A DNA stretch of 29,990 nt from Lysobacterales bacterium (GTDB taxonomy: Bacteria; Pseudomonadota; Gammaproteobacteria; Xanthomonadales; SZUA-36): NCBI GenBank assembly GCA_013213875.1, contig JABSSV010000013.1, positions 5,919-35,908 of the forward strand. Direction: 5' to 3'. The position numbers and the translations under genes are program-made. A model generated the notes under the pieces. It was not told where the DNA came from. It made no database searches and saw only the letters and a list, made by a program, of their open reading frames with translations. Shown piece after piece: positions 15,386-23,849 of the stretch (its first letter is position 1; each line of letters starts with the position of its first letter).

Positions 15386-15994
15386 ATGAATACTTCGATA
15401 AAAAGGATTTTATCGGGTGTAGCGTTGGCCTGGGCAATCAGTCCCATGATGGCATTTGGCCAAGTGACCTACAGTTGGACAGCCGAGGATGGTGAGACCA
15501 TTTATGCACCCACGCCTCCGTCCAAAGGTGGACAACCGTACGTCATGCTCAAGGATGGGCGCGTCGTTAAGCGCTTTGACCGCTCTGAACGCCACCAGCG
15601 ACCCGAGACCGACTACATCCGCGAGCAGAACGAGGCGCAGCAGCGCCAGCGACGTGATGCCCTGCTACTTGTGGAATTCCCCACCCTCGACCATGTTGAC
15701 CGGGCCCTGGAGAGCGAGCTTGACACGCTGGGCTACGATTTCAATCTCGTGGACTCCAGCTACAACAGCCTGCATCGATCCCTGCTCCAGCAGATCGGTT
15801 TTGCTGCAGACCGCCAGCGGGCCGGGCTACCGGTTCAAACCCACGAGCTACAGCGGATCGAATCGATCCGCAGCCGCATGGGCAATAACCGCGAAGACCG
15901 GCTGGAACTGGAGGCGCGCAAACTCGCCCTGCAAGAGGAGTATGAGGGCAAGAAGGCGCGGCTCCGTGAGCTGCTGGATCGCCAGGCACGATAA
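15386..15994 (+). CDS. Secreted DUF4124-like coiled-coil protein, copy 2
   Basis: A 202-residue exported protein with a signal peptide (about 1-25, ending near MAFGQ). The DUF4124-like module is degenerate (VTYSWTAEDGETIYAPTPP), and a charged helical region follows. It aligns with the preceding gene's product along its length: RRDALLLVEFPTLDHVD against RYDALLMMRFRNLDAID, and FAADRQRAGLPVQTHELQRI against GAADVQRADREVPGQRLEEI. The pair is therefore a tandem duplication that has diverged. The cysteines of copy 1 are missing here. The ATG follows an AGGG at 15378-15381; the 53-nt spacer contains CTAGAT and ATCTAG in inverted orientation around a T-run. The function is unknown. Confidence 0.75.
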   Translation: MNTSIKRILSGVALAWAISPMMAFGQVTYSWTAEDGETIYAPTPPSKGGQPYVMLKDGRVVKRFDRSERHQRPETDYIREQNEAQQRQRRDALLLVEFPTLDHVDRALESELDTLGYDFNLVDSSYNSLHRSLLQQIGFAADRQRAGLPVQTHELQRIESIRSRMGNNREDRLELEARKLALQEEYEGKKARLRELLDRQAR

Positions 15995-16005
15995 CGACTC
16001 ACCCT

Positions 16006-16022
16006 GGCCGGTACATCCGGCC
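16006..16022. repeat. Perfect inverted repeat before the DUF3426 gene
   Basis: GGCCGG and CCGGCC form a perfect 6-bp stem around a TACAT loop, 12 nt after the DUF4124 copy 2 stop. No T-run follows, so it is not a typical intrinsic terminator; it could pause transcription or stabilise a 3' end. Confidence 0.35.
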
Positions 16023-16040
16023 TAGGCCGCGCAGGCAATC

Positions 16041-16751
16041 ATGTATACCCTCTGCCCCAACTGTCAGAGCGTGCATGCGCTCAATGCCGAACAGCTGACC
16101 GCGCAGCAGGGACAGGTTCGCTGCGCCCATTGCGGCGCAGAGTTCGATGCGCTGGAGCGCCTCTCAGACGACTATCCCAGCAGTGAGCAGCAACTGGCGA
16201 AGCGCGCAGATGCCCCGGCCGTACTGGGCGTCGAGGCTGATAGGCCGCCCATCGCCATGCCTGCGCCGCAAGCGCCGCCTCCGAGTGCTGGCTGGCCCTG
16301 GCGCGTGCTACTGGGCCTGCTGGCCCTTCTCACCGTCCTGAATCTGGCCTGGACCTTCCGCTCCTCGGTCGCGCCTGACAGCGATCTGGCCCAGAAGCTG
16401 CAGGCCTGGTCCGTTCCTGGTTTTGAAGCGGAGCCAGTCTACCGTGACCCATCGCGCATGCATCTGATTGCCCGGGACATTCATCCGCACCCCAATCGCA
16501 GCGGCATGCTGGTGCTAAGCGCTACCTTCACCAACCTCAGTGATCGGGCCCAGCCCTATCCCGGGCTTGCCGTCACCCTGTACGACAGCAACAACCAGCC
16601 ATTGGCGGCGCGGCTGTTCCCGGCCGCCGACTATCTGCAGCGCACGCCCGCGCCGGACGAGCTTATGGGCAGCCGGGAACAGGTACCCATCCTGCTGGAA
16701 TTTGCCGAACCCGCCATGCCGGCAACCGGTTTCGACCTGCAGTTTCGCTAG
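16041..16751 (+). CDS. Zinc-ribbon (MJ0042) and DUF3426 membrane protein
   Basis: A 236-residue protein with three parts. The N-terminal MJ0042-type zinc ribbon has C5, C8, C28 and C31. A Pro/Ala-rich linker leads to one membrane helix at about 87-106, and the C-terminal DUF3426 domain (about 120-236) would face the periplasm; its LSATFTNLSDRAQPYPGLAVTLYD core is typical. The function is unknown. In many gammaproteobacteria this gene sits between prmA and dusB-fis; here prmA and dusB are absent and the upstream neighbours are the DUF4124-like genes. An AGG lies 6 nt upstream of the start. Confidence 0.88.
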   Translation: MYTLCPNCQSVHALNAEQLTAQQGQVRCAHCGAEFDALERLSDDYPSSEQQLAKRADAPAVLGVEADRPPIAMPAPQAPPPSAGWPWRVLLGLLALLTVLNLAWTFRSSVAPDSDLAQKLQAWSVPGFEAEPVYRDPSRMHLIARDIHPHPNRSGMLVLSATFTNLSDRAQPYPGLAVTLYDSNNQPLAARLFPAADYLQRTPAPDELMGSREQVPILLEFAEPAMPATGFDLQFR

Positions 16752-16765
16752 GACCGAAAAATCAC

Positions 16766-16779
16766 TGCCATGGATGGCA
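16766..16779. promoter_or_regulatory. Palindrome upstream of fis, possible operator
   Basis: TGCCATGGATGGCA: perfect 6-bp arms with a 2-nt centre, 95 nt upstream of the fis ATG. It has the size of a dimeric regulator's operator. The match to a known motif is not established, and short palindromes occur by chance. I found no convincing fis promoter in 16752-16874. Confidence 0.3.
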
Positions 16780-16874
16780 TTTCCACCCACAGGAACGACC
16801 CGCTGAACCTGGTTTTGTGATACCTTTCTGGACCCCGACGCGGTTCTCAGACAACAGGAAAAACCAGTCCCCCG

Positions 16875-17117
16875 ATGGCCAGACAGGAATCCCTAAGGGC
16901 TTATGTAGAAGCGACCATTCGCCGCTATTTTCAGGACATGGGACACACGGAACCCGAGCACCTCTATCGAACCCTGCTCAGTGAAATTGAGCCGCCCCTG
17001 ATCGAAGAGACGCTGAAGTTTACCGCCGGTAATCAGAGCCGGGCGGCCCGCATTCTGGGCATAACCCGAACCACGCTGCGCACCAAGATGAAGCAGTATC
17101 AAATACGACCGCGCTGA
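16875..17117 (+). CDS. fis: DNA-binding protein Fis
   Basis: An 80-residue nucleoid protein that bends DNA and activates rRNA and other growth-linked promoters as a homodimer. The C-terminal helix-turn-helix spans about 55-74 (SRAARILGITRTTLRTKMKQY), as in all Fis/NtrC-type DNA-binding domains. The PPLIEETLKFTAGNQSRAA segment is the Fis core. At 80 residues it is shorter than E. coli Fis (98), because the N-terminal beta-hairpin region that contacts Hin/Gin recombinases is reduced, as in other non-enteric gammaproteobacteria. An AGGAAAA sequence lies 13-19 nt upstream. It precedes purH, a conserved order, but dusB is not upstream. Confidence 0.95.
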   Translation: MARQESLRAYVEATIRRYFQDMGHTEPEHLYRTLLSEIEPPLIEETLKFTAGNQSRAARILGITRTTLRTKMKQYQIRPR

Positions 17118-17154
17118 GCGCTGACCCAGCCGACCAGATACCCGTAGGAACAGC

Positions 17155-18723
17155 ATGAACGAAGCCACATCCCGCACCCCGTATGCCCTGTTGAGTGTTT
17201 CCGACAAAGCCGGAATCGTTGATTTCGCCCGCGGCCTGGAGGCCCTGGGCTACCGCCTGCTTTCCACCGGCGGCACCGCCCGTGCGCTGCGCGAGGCGGG
17301 CATCACCGTGCACAGCGTCAGCGACCATACCGGCTTCCCGGAAATCATGGATGGCCGCGTCAAGACGCTGCACCCGAAAATTCATGGCGGTTTGCTGGGC
17401 CGCGCTGAAGATGCGGCGGTCATGGAGGCACAGCAGATCGCGCCCATCGATGTGGTGGCAGTGAACCTCTATCCCTTTGAAGCGGTGACCAGCCGTGAAG
17501 ACTGCACGCTGCCAGATGCCATTGAGAACATTGATATCGGCGGTCCAGCCATGGTGCGCGCTGCTGCCAAAAACCACGCGCGCGTCACCATTGTGACCAA
17601 CCCGCAAGACTATGACGACGTGCTGACCGCACTGCAGCAGGGACAGGTGGATCAGGCGCTGCGTTTTCGCCTGGCCGCAGCCGCCTATGCGCACACAGCC
17701 CGCTACGACGGCCTGATTGCTGACTACCTGTCCCGACGGCTGGAAGATGCCGACGCGCCGGACGAACTGCCACTGGTCTACACACCGCAGTTCCAGCGCC
17801 GTCAGACCATGCGCTACGGGGAAAACCCGCATCAGCAGGCCGCCTTCTATACGGAAGCCGGCACCAGCACCGGCCTGGCCGCAGCCGAGCAACTGCAGGG
17901 CAAGGAGCTGTCCTACAACAACATCGCAGACGCGGACGCGGCGCTGGAGTGCGTCAATCAGTTTACGGAAGGCCCGGCCTGCGTCATCGTCAAGCATGCC
18001 AATCCCTGCGGCGCAGCGGTCGCTGATTCGCTGCTAGCCGCCTATGACCACGCGCATGCCACAGATCCCGTATCCGCCTTCGGCGGCATTATTGCTTTCA
18101 ATCAGCCAGTGCATAGCGAACTGGCCGATGAGATTCTGGCGCGCCAGTTTGTCGAGGTGGTGATTGCGCCGGCCTTTGACAGCGCGGCCTGCGCAAGCTT
18201 CGCCGCCAAACCCAACGTCAGGCTGCTGGCCACCGGCGATGTGGCCACGACGGAACAGCGGCTCAACCTGCACCGCGTGGCCGGCGGTCTTCTAATCCAG
18301 CAGCATGATGCAGCCTGTGTGGATCGTGCCGACTGCCGCAGCGTCAGCGCGCGGGCACCGGAGGAAAAGGAATGGCAGGACCTCATGTTTGCCTGGCGCA
18401 TGGTACGCATGGTCAAGTCCAACGCCATTGTCTACGCCAGCGATCGCCGCACCCTGGGCGTCGGCGCCGGCCAGATGAGCCGCGTGGATTCCTCCCGCAT
18501 TGCCGCCTGGAAGGCCAAAGAGGCCGGCCTTGCACTGAACGGCTCCTGCATGGCCTCGGACGCCTTTTTCCCGTTTCGGGATAGCATTGATGCCGCTGCC
18601 GAAGCGGGCATCAAGGCCATCATCCAGCCGGGCGGCTCCATGCGCGACGACGAGGTGATCGCCGCCGCGGACGAGCATGGCATTGCCATGGTCTTTACCG
18701 GCATGCGCCACTTCCGCCACTAA
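17155..18723 (+). CDS. purH: Bifunctional AICAR transformylase/IMP cyclohydrolase PurH
   Basis: A 522-residue enzyme for the last two steps of IMP synthesis. The N-terminal IMP cyclohydrolase domain (about 1-200) begins YALLSVSDKAGIVDFA and carries STGGTARALREAG and the HPKIHGGLLGR motif. The C-terminal AICAR transformylase domain has the catalytic pair K280-H281 in VKHANPCG and the DPVSAFGGIIAFN motif, and ends MVFTGMRHFRH as is standard. The length is normal. An AGGA lies 7-10 nt upstream of the ATG. Ten nt downstream is purD; the purHD pair is a standard bacterial operon. Confidence 0.97.
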   Translation: MNEATSRTPYALLSVSDKAGIVDFARGLEALGYRLLSTGGTARALREAGITVHSVSDHTGFPEIMDGRVKTLHPKIHGGLLGRAEDAAVMEAQQIAPIDVVAVNLYPFEAVTSREDCTLPDAIENIDIGGPAMVRAAAKNHARVTIVTNPQDYDDVLTALQQGQVDQALRFRLAAAAYAHTARYDGLIADYLSRRLEDADAPDELPLVYTPQFQRRQTMRYGENPHQQAAFYTEAGTSTGLAAAEQLQGKELSYNNIADADAALECVNQFTEGPACVIVKHANPCGAAVADSLLAAYDHAHATDPVSAFGGIIAFNQPVHSELADEILARQFVEVVIAPAFDSAACASFAAKPNVRLLATGDVATTEQRLNLHRVAGGLLIQQHDAACVDRADCRSVSARAPEEKEWQDLMFAWRMVRMVKSNAIVYASDRRTLGVGAGQMSRVDSSRIAAWKAKEAGLALNGSCMASDAFFPFRDSIDAAAEAGIKAIIQPGGSMRDDEVIAAADEHGIAMVFTGMRHFRH

Positions 18724-18733
18724 AGGAGCGAGC

Positions 18734-20023
18734 ATGAAAGCATTAGTGATCGGCAGCGGCGGGCGCGAACACGCGCTGGCCTGGAAAATTGCCCAGTCGC
18801 CGCGCGTAGAGCGGGTGTATGTGGCGCCAGGAAACGCAGGCACGGCCTCCGAGCCGGGACTGGAAAACATTGCGATTGGCGTCAATGACACGGACGCGCT
18901 GCTGGCTTTTGCCCAGGAGCATGCCATTGGTCTGACCGTGGTCGGCCCGGAGGATCCGCTGGCCGCCGGTCTGGTGGACCGCTTCAGCGCCGCTGGCCTG
19001 CCCTGCTTCGGCCCCAGCGCCGGGGCGGCGCAATTGGAAGGCTCCAAAGCCTTCGCGAAGGATTTCATGGCCCGACACGGCATCCCCACGGCCGCCTATG
19101 GCAACTTTACCGACTTGCATGAGGCGCTGGCTTTTCTGCACACCCAGAGTGCGCCCATTGTGGTCAAGGCCGATGGCCTCGCCGCCGGCAAGGGCGTGGT
19201 AGTGGCCGCGACGCTGGCTGAGGCAGAGGCCGCCGTGCGCGATATGCTGGAAGGCAATGCCTTCGGCGATGCGGGGCACCGCGTGGTGATCGAGGAGTTT
19301 CTGGCAGGCGAAGAGGCCAGCTTTATCGTCATGGCGGATGGACAGCATGCGCTGCCCCTGGCCACCAGCCAGGACCATAAAGCGGTCGGTGAAGGGGACA
19401 GCGGCCCCAATACCGGCGGCATGGGCGCCTATTCTCCAGCACCGGTCGTAGACGCAGCGCTGCATGAACGCGTGATGCGTGAGGTGATTGAGCCGACCGT
19501 GGCCGGTATGGCCAGCGACGGCTTCCCCTTCACCGGCTTCCTCTATGCCGGCCTCATGATCGATGCGCAAGGCAATCCCCGCGTGCTGGAATTCAATGTG
19601 CGTTTCGGCGACCCGGAGACGCAGCCGGTCATGATGCGACTGCGCTCGGACCTGGTCACGCTGTGCGAGGCCGCACTGGCCGGCCGCCTGCAGGAAACGC
19701 ACGCCGAGTGGGATCCACGGGCCGCACTGGGCGTGGTCATGGCGGCGGGGGGTTACCCCGGCAGCTATGCCAAGGGCGCTCCGATCCACGGCCTGAAACG
19801 GCCGGCCGAGGAGGCCGTAAAGGTCTTTCATGCGGGCACTGCTCTGGCTGATGGCGAGGTAGTCACCGCTGGTGGACGCGTGCTGTGCGTCACCGCACTC
19901 GGTGACACGGTGGGCGCAGCCCAGCAGCGCGCCTATGCCGCCGCCGACACCATTGGCTGGGATGGCGCCTTTCTGCGCCGGGACATCGGCTATCGTGCCG
20001 TGCAGCGCGAACAGGACCGCTAG
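18734..20023 (+). CDS. purD: Phosphoribosylamine-glycine ligase PurD (GAR synthetase)
   Basis: A 429-residue ATP-grasp enzyme that couples phosphoribosylamine and glycine with ATP, the second step of purine synthesis. The N-terminus MKALVIGSGGREHALAWKI is canonical. The ATP-grasp region includes VVKADGLAAGKGVVVA and a EEFLAGEEASFIVMADG segment; the DHKAVGEGDSGPNTGGMGAYSP motif and LEFNVRFGDPETQP follow. The frame is open from 18677, but the ATG at 18734 has AAAGGAG (18723-18729) 4 nt upstream and matches the family. It overlaps nothing and is followed by uvrD after 6 nt. Confidence 0.97.
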   Translation: MKALVIGSGGREHALAWKIAQSPRVERVYVAPGNAGTASEPGLENIAIGVNDTDALLAFAQEHAIGLTVVGPEDPLAAGLVDRFSAAGLPCFGPSAGAAQLEGSKAFAKDFMARHGIPTAAYGNFTDLHEALAFLHTQSAPIVVKADGLAAGKGVVVAATLAEAEAAVRDMLEGNAFGDAGHRVVIEEFLAGEEASFIVMADGQHALPLATSQDHKAVGEGDSGPNTGGMGAYSPAPVVDAALHERVMREVIEPTVAGMASDGFPFTGFLYAGLMIDAQGNPRVLEFNVRFGDPETQPVMMRLRSDLVTLCEAALAGRLQETHAEWDPRAALGVVMAAGGYPGSYAKGAPIHGLKRPAEEAVKVFHAGTALADGEVVTAGGRVLCVTALGDTVGAAQQRAYAAADTIGWDGAFLRRDIGYRAVQREQDR

Positions 20024-20029
20024 GCGCTC

Positions 20030-22216
20030 ATGGATGTTTCCCACATCCTCGATGAGCTGAACGAGCCACAGCGCGAGGCGGTAACCTCCGACGCACCTCA
20101 TGCGCTGGTGCTGGCCGGGGCCGGCAGCGGCAAGACCCGAGTGCTCATCCACCGCCTGGCCTGGCTGATTCAAGTGCAACACGAATCACCGCTGAGCGTG
20201 CTGGCGGTGACCTTTACCAATAAGGCCGCCGGGGAAATGCGCGAGCGCGCCCAGCAACTGCTGGAAACGTCCACGCGACCTCTGTGGATCGGCACCTTCC
20301 ACAGCATTGCCCATCGGCTCTTGCGCATGCACTGGCGTGAGGCCGGGCTACCGGAAAATTTCCAGATCCTTGACGCGGACGACCAGCAGCGCCTACTGCG
20401 ACGCATGATCCGCGAAGAAGGCTATGACGAGAACCAGTGGCCAGCGCGTCAGGCCCAGTGGTTCATTAACGCGCGGAAGGATGAGGGCCAGCGCCCGGCC
20501 GCCATTGAGACGCTGGATAACCCGCTCACCGAGACCTGGACCCAGATCTACCGCCTCTATCAGGATTACTGCGACCGCGCGGGACTGGTCGATTTTGCCG
20601 AGCTGCTGCTCCGCGCGCATGAACTGTGGCTGCATAACGATGATTTGCTGGCCCACTACCGCCAGCGGCTGCAGCACATTCTGGTGGACGAATTTCAGGA
20701 CACGAACACGATTCAGTACGCCTGGGTGCGGCTGCTGGCCGGCGACACGGGCAGCGTTTTCGTGGTGGGTGATGATGACCAGTCCATCTACGGCTGGCGC
20801 GGCGCACGGGTGGAGAACGTGCGCCAGTTCACCCGCGACTTCCCCCATGTGCAGACCGTGCGCCTGGAGCAGAACTACCGCTCTACCGGCAACATCCTGT
20901 CTGCCGCCAACGCGCTGATCGCGAACAATGAGGGGCGCCTGGGCAAGAATCTCTGGACCGCTGGCTCGGATGGTGATCCCATCCGCCTGTACTCGGCCTA
21001 TAACGAGCAGGACGAAGCCCGCTTCGTCGTCAGCCAGCTGGAACAGTGGATGAGCGAAGGCCGACGCGCCGATGAGGCGGCCATCGTCTATCGCACCTCG
21101 GCCCAGTCGCGCCTGTTTGAGGAACATCTTCGGCGCCAGGGCGTGCCCTATCGCGTCTATGGCGGCCTGCGCTTTTTTGAGCGGGCCGAGGTCAAGGATG
21201 CGCTGGCCTATCTGCGCCTGGTACTGAATCCCAACGACGACGCAGCCTTCGAGCGCGTCATCAACACGCCGGCCCGGGGCATCGGGCAGAAGACCGTTGC
21301 CACGCTGCGCCTGCAGGCCCGGGAAAGCGGTCTGCCCCTGTGGCAAGCCGCCCGCGCCGGGCTGGAACAGGGGGTGCTCACCGGCCGCGCACGCACCACG
21401 GTGCAGGCCTTTGTGGAGCTGATTCTGGCCATGCGCGAACGGCTTGGGGACTGGACCCTGGGCAATCAGATGCAAGGCGTGATCGACATGTCCAATCTGC
21501 CCAGCCACTATGAGAAAGAGTCGCGCGAGAAAATGGAGGCACGGCTGGAAAACCTCAGCGAACTGGTTAACGCCGCGGACAGCTTCGTGCTGCCAGCCGA
21601 TGACGAGGAAGCGGGCATGACCGTGCTGCAGTCTTTTCTCAGTCGCGCCGCCCTGGAGGCGGGCGAAACCCAGGGCGAGGACTGGGAAGATTGCGTACAG
21701 CTCATGACCCTGCACTCAGCCAAGGGCCTGGAATTCCCCCTGGTCTTTATGGCGGGGCTGGAAGACGGGCTGTTCCCCCACCAGCGCTCGGTGCAGGAAT
21801 CCGGCGGGCGGCTCGAGGAAGAGCGCCGCCTGTGCTACGTGGGCATGACCCGCGCCATGGAAAACCTGTATCTGAGCTATGCGGAAGTGCGGCGCATGTT
21901 CGGCTCCGAGTCCTATGCCCGGCCCTCACGCTTTCTCGACGAGATGCCGGCCGAGCACCTGCAGGAAATCCGTCCCCGGGCCGGCGTAGCCCGGCCCTTT
22001 GTACGCTCCACTCCGGTCGCCGCCCGGCGGTCAGCGGTGGCGGATCCCAGCCAGCCCTACCAGCATGGCGAGCGAGTCCGGCACCAAAAATTCGGTGAGG
22101 GCACGGTGGTCAGTTTCGAGGGCCAGGGGGAACATGCGCGCGTGCAGGTCAACTTCCATGAAGCCGGCGCCAAATGGCTGGTGCTGGCGTACGCCAAGCT
22201 GGAGCGTAGCGGGTGA
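20030..22216 (+). CDS. uvrD: DNA helicase II UvrD
   Basis: A 728-residue superfamily 1A 3'-5' helicase for nucleotide-excision and mismatch repair. Motifs in order: Q motif (LNEPQREAV), Walker A GAGSGKT at 30-36, TFTNKAAGEMRER (Ia), DEFQDTN (Walker B, II), VVGDDDQSIYGWRGA (III), EQNYRSTGNIL (IV), LMTLHSAKGLEFPLVFMAG (V) and RLCYVGMTRA (VI). The C-terminal Tudor-like RNA-polymerase-binding segment (GERVRHQKFGEGTV) is present, which favours UvrD or PcrA over Rep. It is only 6 nt from purD and shares a 4-nt overlap with the next gene, so it lies inside the purHD unit. Confidence 0.95.
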   Translation: MDVSHILDELNEPQREAVTSDAPHALVLAGAGSGKTRVLIHRLAWLIQVQHESPLSVLAVTFTNKAAGEMRERAQQLLETSTRPLWIGTFHSIAHRLLRMHWREAGLPENFQILDADDQQRLLRRMIREEGYDENQWPARQAQWFINARKDEGQRPAAIETLDNPLTETWTQIYRLYQDYCDRAGLVDFAELLLRAHELWLHNDDLLAHYRQRLQHILVDEFQDTNTIQYAWVRLLAGDTGSVFVVGDDDQSIYGWRGARVENVRQFTRDFPHVQTVRLEQNYRSTGNILSAANALIANNEGRLGKNLWTAGSDGDPIRLYSAYNEQDEARFVVSQLEQWMSEGRRADEAAIVYRTSAQSRLFEEHLRRQGVPYRVYGGLRFFERAEVKDALAYLRLVLNPNDDAAFERVINTPARGIGQKTVATLRLQARESGLPLWQAARAGLEQGVLTGRARTTVQAFVELILAMRERLGDWTLGNQMQGVIDMSNLPSHYEKESREKMEARLENLSELVNAADSFVLPADDEEAGMTVLQSFLSRAALEAGETQGEDWEDCVQLMTLHSAKGLEFPLVFMAGLEDGLFPHQRSVQESGGRLEEERRLCYVGMTRAMENLYLSYAEVRRMFGSESYARPSRFLDEMPAEHLQEIRPRAGVARPFVRSTPVAARRSAVADPSQPYQHGERVRHQKFGEGTVVSFEGQGEHARVQVNFHEAGAKWLVLAYAKLERSG

Positions 22217-23076
22217 CCGCAGCGCAGGAGCGGGCGCTGGACGTCGGCTGGGGCAAGCTGCAGGCGCTGGAACTGGGTCCGGAGCAGGGGCCAAAACTTT
22301 TGGGGCTGCATGGCTGGATGGATAATGCGGCGTCCCTGCTGCCACTGGCCCGGGCCTGCCCGGGGCCGCACTGGACGCTGCTGGACTATGCGGGCCACGG
22401 CCATTCCGACCACCGGCCGCCGGCCGCTCGCTATTACTTCACGGATTATCTGTTCGACCTTGATGTGGCGCTGGATGCGCTGGCCTGGGACCGGTGCACG
22501 CTGGTAAGCCATTCACTGGGTACGGCACTGGCGGCCTGCTATGCCTGCGCCAACCCGGAGCGCATTGAGCGCATTGTCATGCTGGACGGCCTCGGCGTGG
22601 TCACCGAAGACACGGCACTGGCGGGCCCGCGCCTGCAGCGCTCGCTGCGCTCAGTGCGCCAACCCCGGGGCCATCGCAGCGTGTTCGAAACGCCAGCTCT
22701 GGCTGCACGCGCGCGACAGCTGAAAAACCCCATGCGGGACGCTTCGGCGCTGCTGCTGGCAGAACGGGCCCTGCGCCCGGTACCGGACGGCTGGCGCTGG
22801 CGCACGGACCCACGCGCCATGTGGGACTCTCCCTACTGGATGAGCGAAGCGCAGGCCCTCAGCATTCTCGCTGACATACAATGCCCGGTGCTGGCGGTGC
22901 TAACGCCAGCGCTGGAATCCTATCTCGGCGCAAGGCTGGCGCCGCGCCTGGAGGCCATAAAAGATCTGACGCTGCTGCAGCTGGACGGTGGGCACCACCT
23001 GCATATGGATCAGCCGCAGCATGTCGCATCCGCCCTGGCGGATTTTTTGAACCTTAAGGAAGACCAACATGACTGA
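22213..23076 (+). CDS. Alpha/beta-fold hydrolase (serine-hydrolase-like)
   Basis: A 287-residue soluble alpha/beta hydrolase. LHGWMDNAASLLPLA (oxyanion region, about 32-46), LLDYAGHGHSDHRP and the nucleophile elbow SHSLGT with S101 are clear. The catalytic His is in DGGHHLHMDQPQHVA near the C-terminus. The acid is less certain; an ALESYLG segment replaces the usual Asp-bearing loop. The pattern resembles the SERHL/MEST-like group; no substrate can be assigned. The GTG start overlaps the uvrD stop as GTGA, and the 3' end overlaps pyrF by 8 nt, so it is co-transcribed with both. Confidence 0.85.
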   Translation: MTAAQERALDVGWGKLQALELGPEQGPKLLGLHGWMDNAASLLPLARACPGPHWTLLDYAGHGHSDHRPPAARYYFTDYLFDLDVALDALAWDRCTLVSHSLGTALAACYACANPERIERIVMLDGLGVVTEDTALAGPRLQRSLRSVRQPRGHRSVFETPALAARARQLKNPMRDASALLLAERALRPVPDGWRWRTDPRAMWDSPYWMSEAQALSILADIQCPVLAVLTPALESYLGARLAPRLEAIKDLTLLQLDGGHHLHMDQPQHVASALADFLNLKEDQHD

Positions 23077-23809
23077 GCAAGCCCCGGGCCGTGCGGCCAT
23101 TGATCCCCGTGACCGTCTCATATTCGCGCTTGATGTACCGGACCTGGAGCAGGCACAGGCGCTGGTGAGAACGCTGGGTGACAGCGTACAGTTTTACAAG
23201 CTGGGTCTGGAGTTCTTTCTTTCCGGCCACTACTTCGAATTGCTGCATGAACTGAAAGGTGAAGGCAAAAAAATCTTTGCCGACCTGAAGCTGTTTGATA
23301 TTCCCGCTACCGTAGCAGCGGCCGTGCGCCAGCTGGCCGGCCACGGCGTGGATTTCTGCACCGTGCACGGCAACGATCGCATGCTGGCAGCGGCGGTAGA
23401 GGCCGGCGGTGATCAGCTTGGTGTGCTGGCGGTGACCGCGTTGACCAGCCTGGACCAGGGCGATCTCGACGATCTGGGCTTCGCCTGCGACGCGGAAGCG
23501 CTGGTACTCTCCCGCGCCCGACGGGCCCTGGAGCTGGGCTGCGCCGGTGTGGTGTCATCCGGTCTTGAGGTACCGCGGCTGCGGGCCGAGATAGATCCGG
23601 CCCTGATTACCGTGCCGCCCGGTATTCGCCCCATCTTCAACGATAGGCAAAGTGAGCTGGGAGATCAGCAGCGGGTATTGACGCCGGGTCGGGCCATTGC
23701 CAATGGTGCCGATTACCTGGTGGTTGGTCGACCGATCAAAAGCGCGGAAAATCCGGCCGCAGCAGCAGAGGCGATCCAGCGGGAAATTGCGGCCGCTCTT
23801 GACGGCTGA
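23069..23809 (+). CDS. pyrF: Orotidine 5'-phosphate decarboxylase PyrF
   Basis: A 246-residue TIM-barrel enzyme that decarboxylates OMP to UMP, the last step of pyrimidine synthesis; it acts on the PyrE product. The catalytic array is DLKLFDIP with D72, K74 and D77. RLIFALDVPDLEQAQ near the N-terminus and the phosphate-binding loop (VPPGIRP and later VVGRPI near the end) are also standard. The start is ATG 23069 with AAGGA 8 nt upstream, overlapping the hydrolase gene by 8 nt. A 294-nt spacer with a strong terminator follows. Confidence 0.96.
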   Translation: MTEQAPGRAAIDPRDRLIFALDVPDLEQAQALVRTLGDSVQFYKLGLEFFLSGHYFELLHELKGEGKKIFADLKLFDIPATVAAAVRQLAGHGVDFCTVHGNDRMLAAAVEAGGDQLGVLAVTALTSLDQGDLDDLGFACDAEALVLSRARRALELGCAGVVSSGLEVPRLRAEIDPALITVPPGIRPIFNDRQSELGDQQRVLTPGRAIANGADYLVVGRPIKSAENPAAAAEAIQREIAAALDG

Positions 23810-23849
23810 TACTATTTCCTAGGTTTTCTAGTGGCTTGGCTGCATTTGT

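Noticed and set aside
17020..17997. 325-codon minus-strand open frame across fis and purH
   Set aside because: It crosses two well-supported genes and shows no protein-like motifs.
18743..20182. 479-codon open frame on the minus strand opposite purD
   Set aside because: It lies antisense to an intact purD, its translation has no recognisable domain and the composition is typical of antisense frames in GC-rich genes.
20393..21715. 440-codon open frame on the minus strand opposite uvrD
   Set aside because: Shadow of uvrD, whose helicase motifs are all intact on the plus strand.
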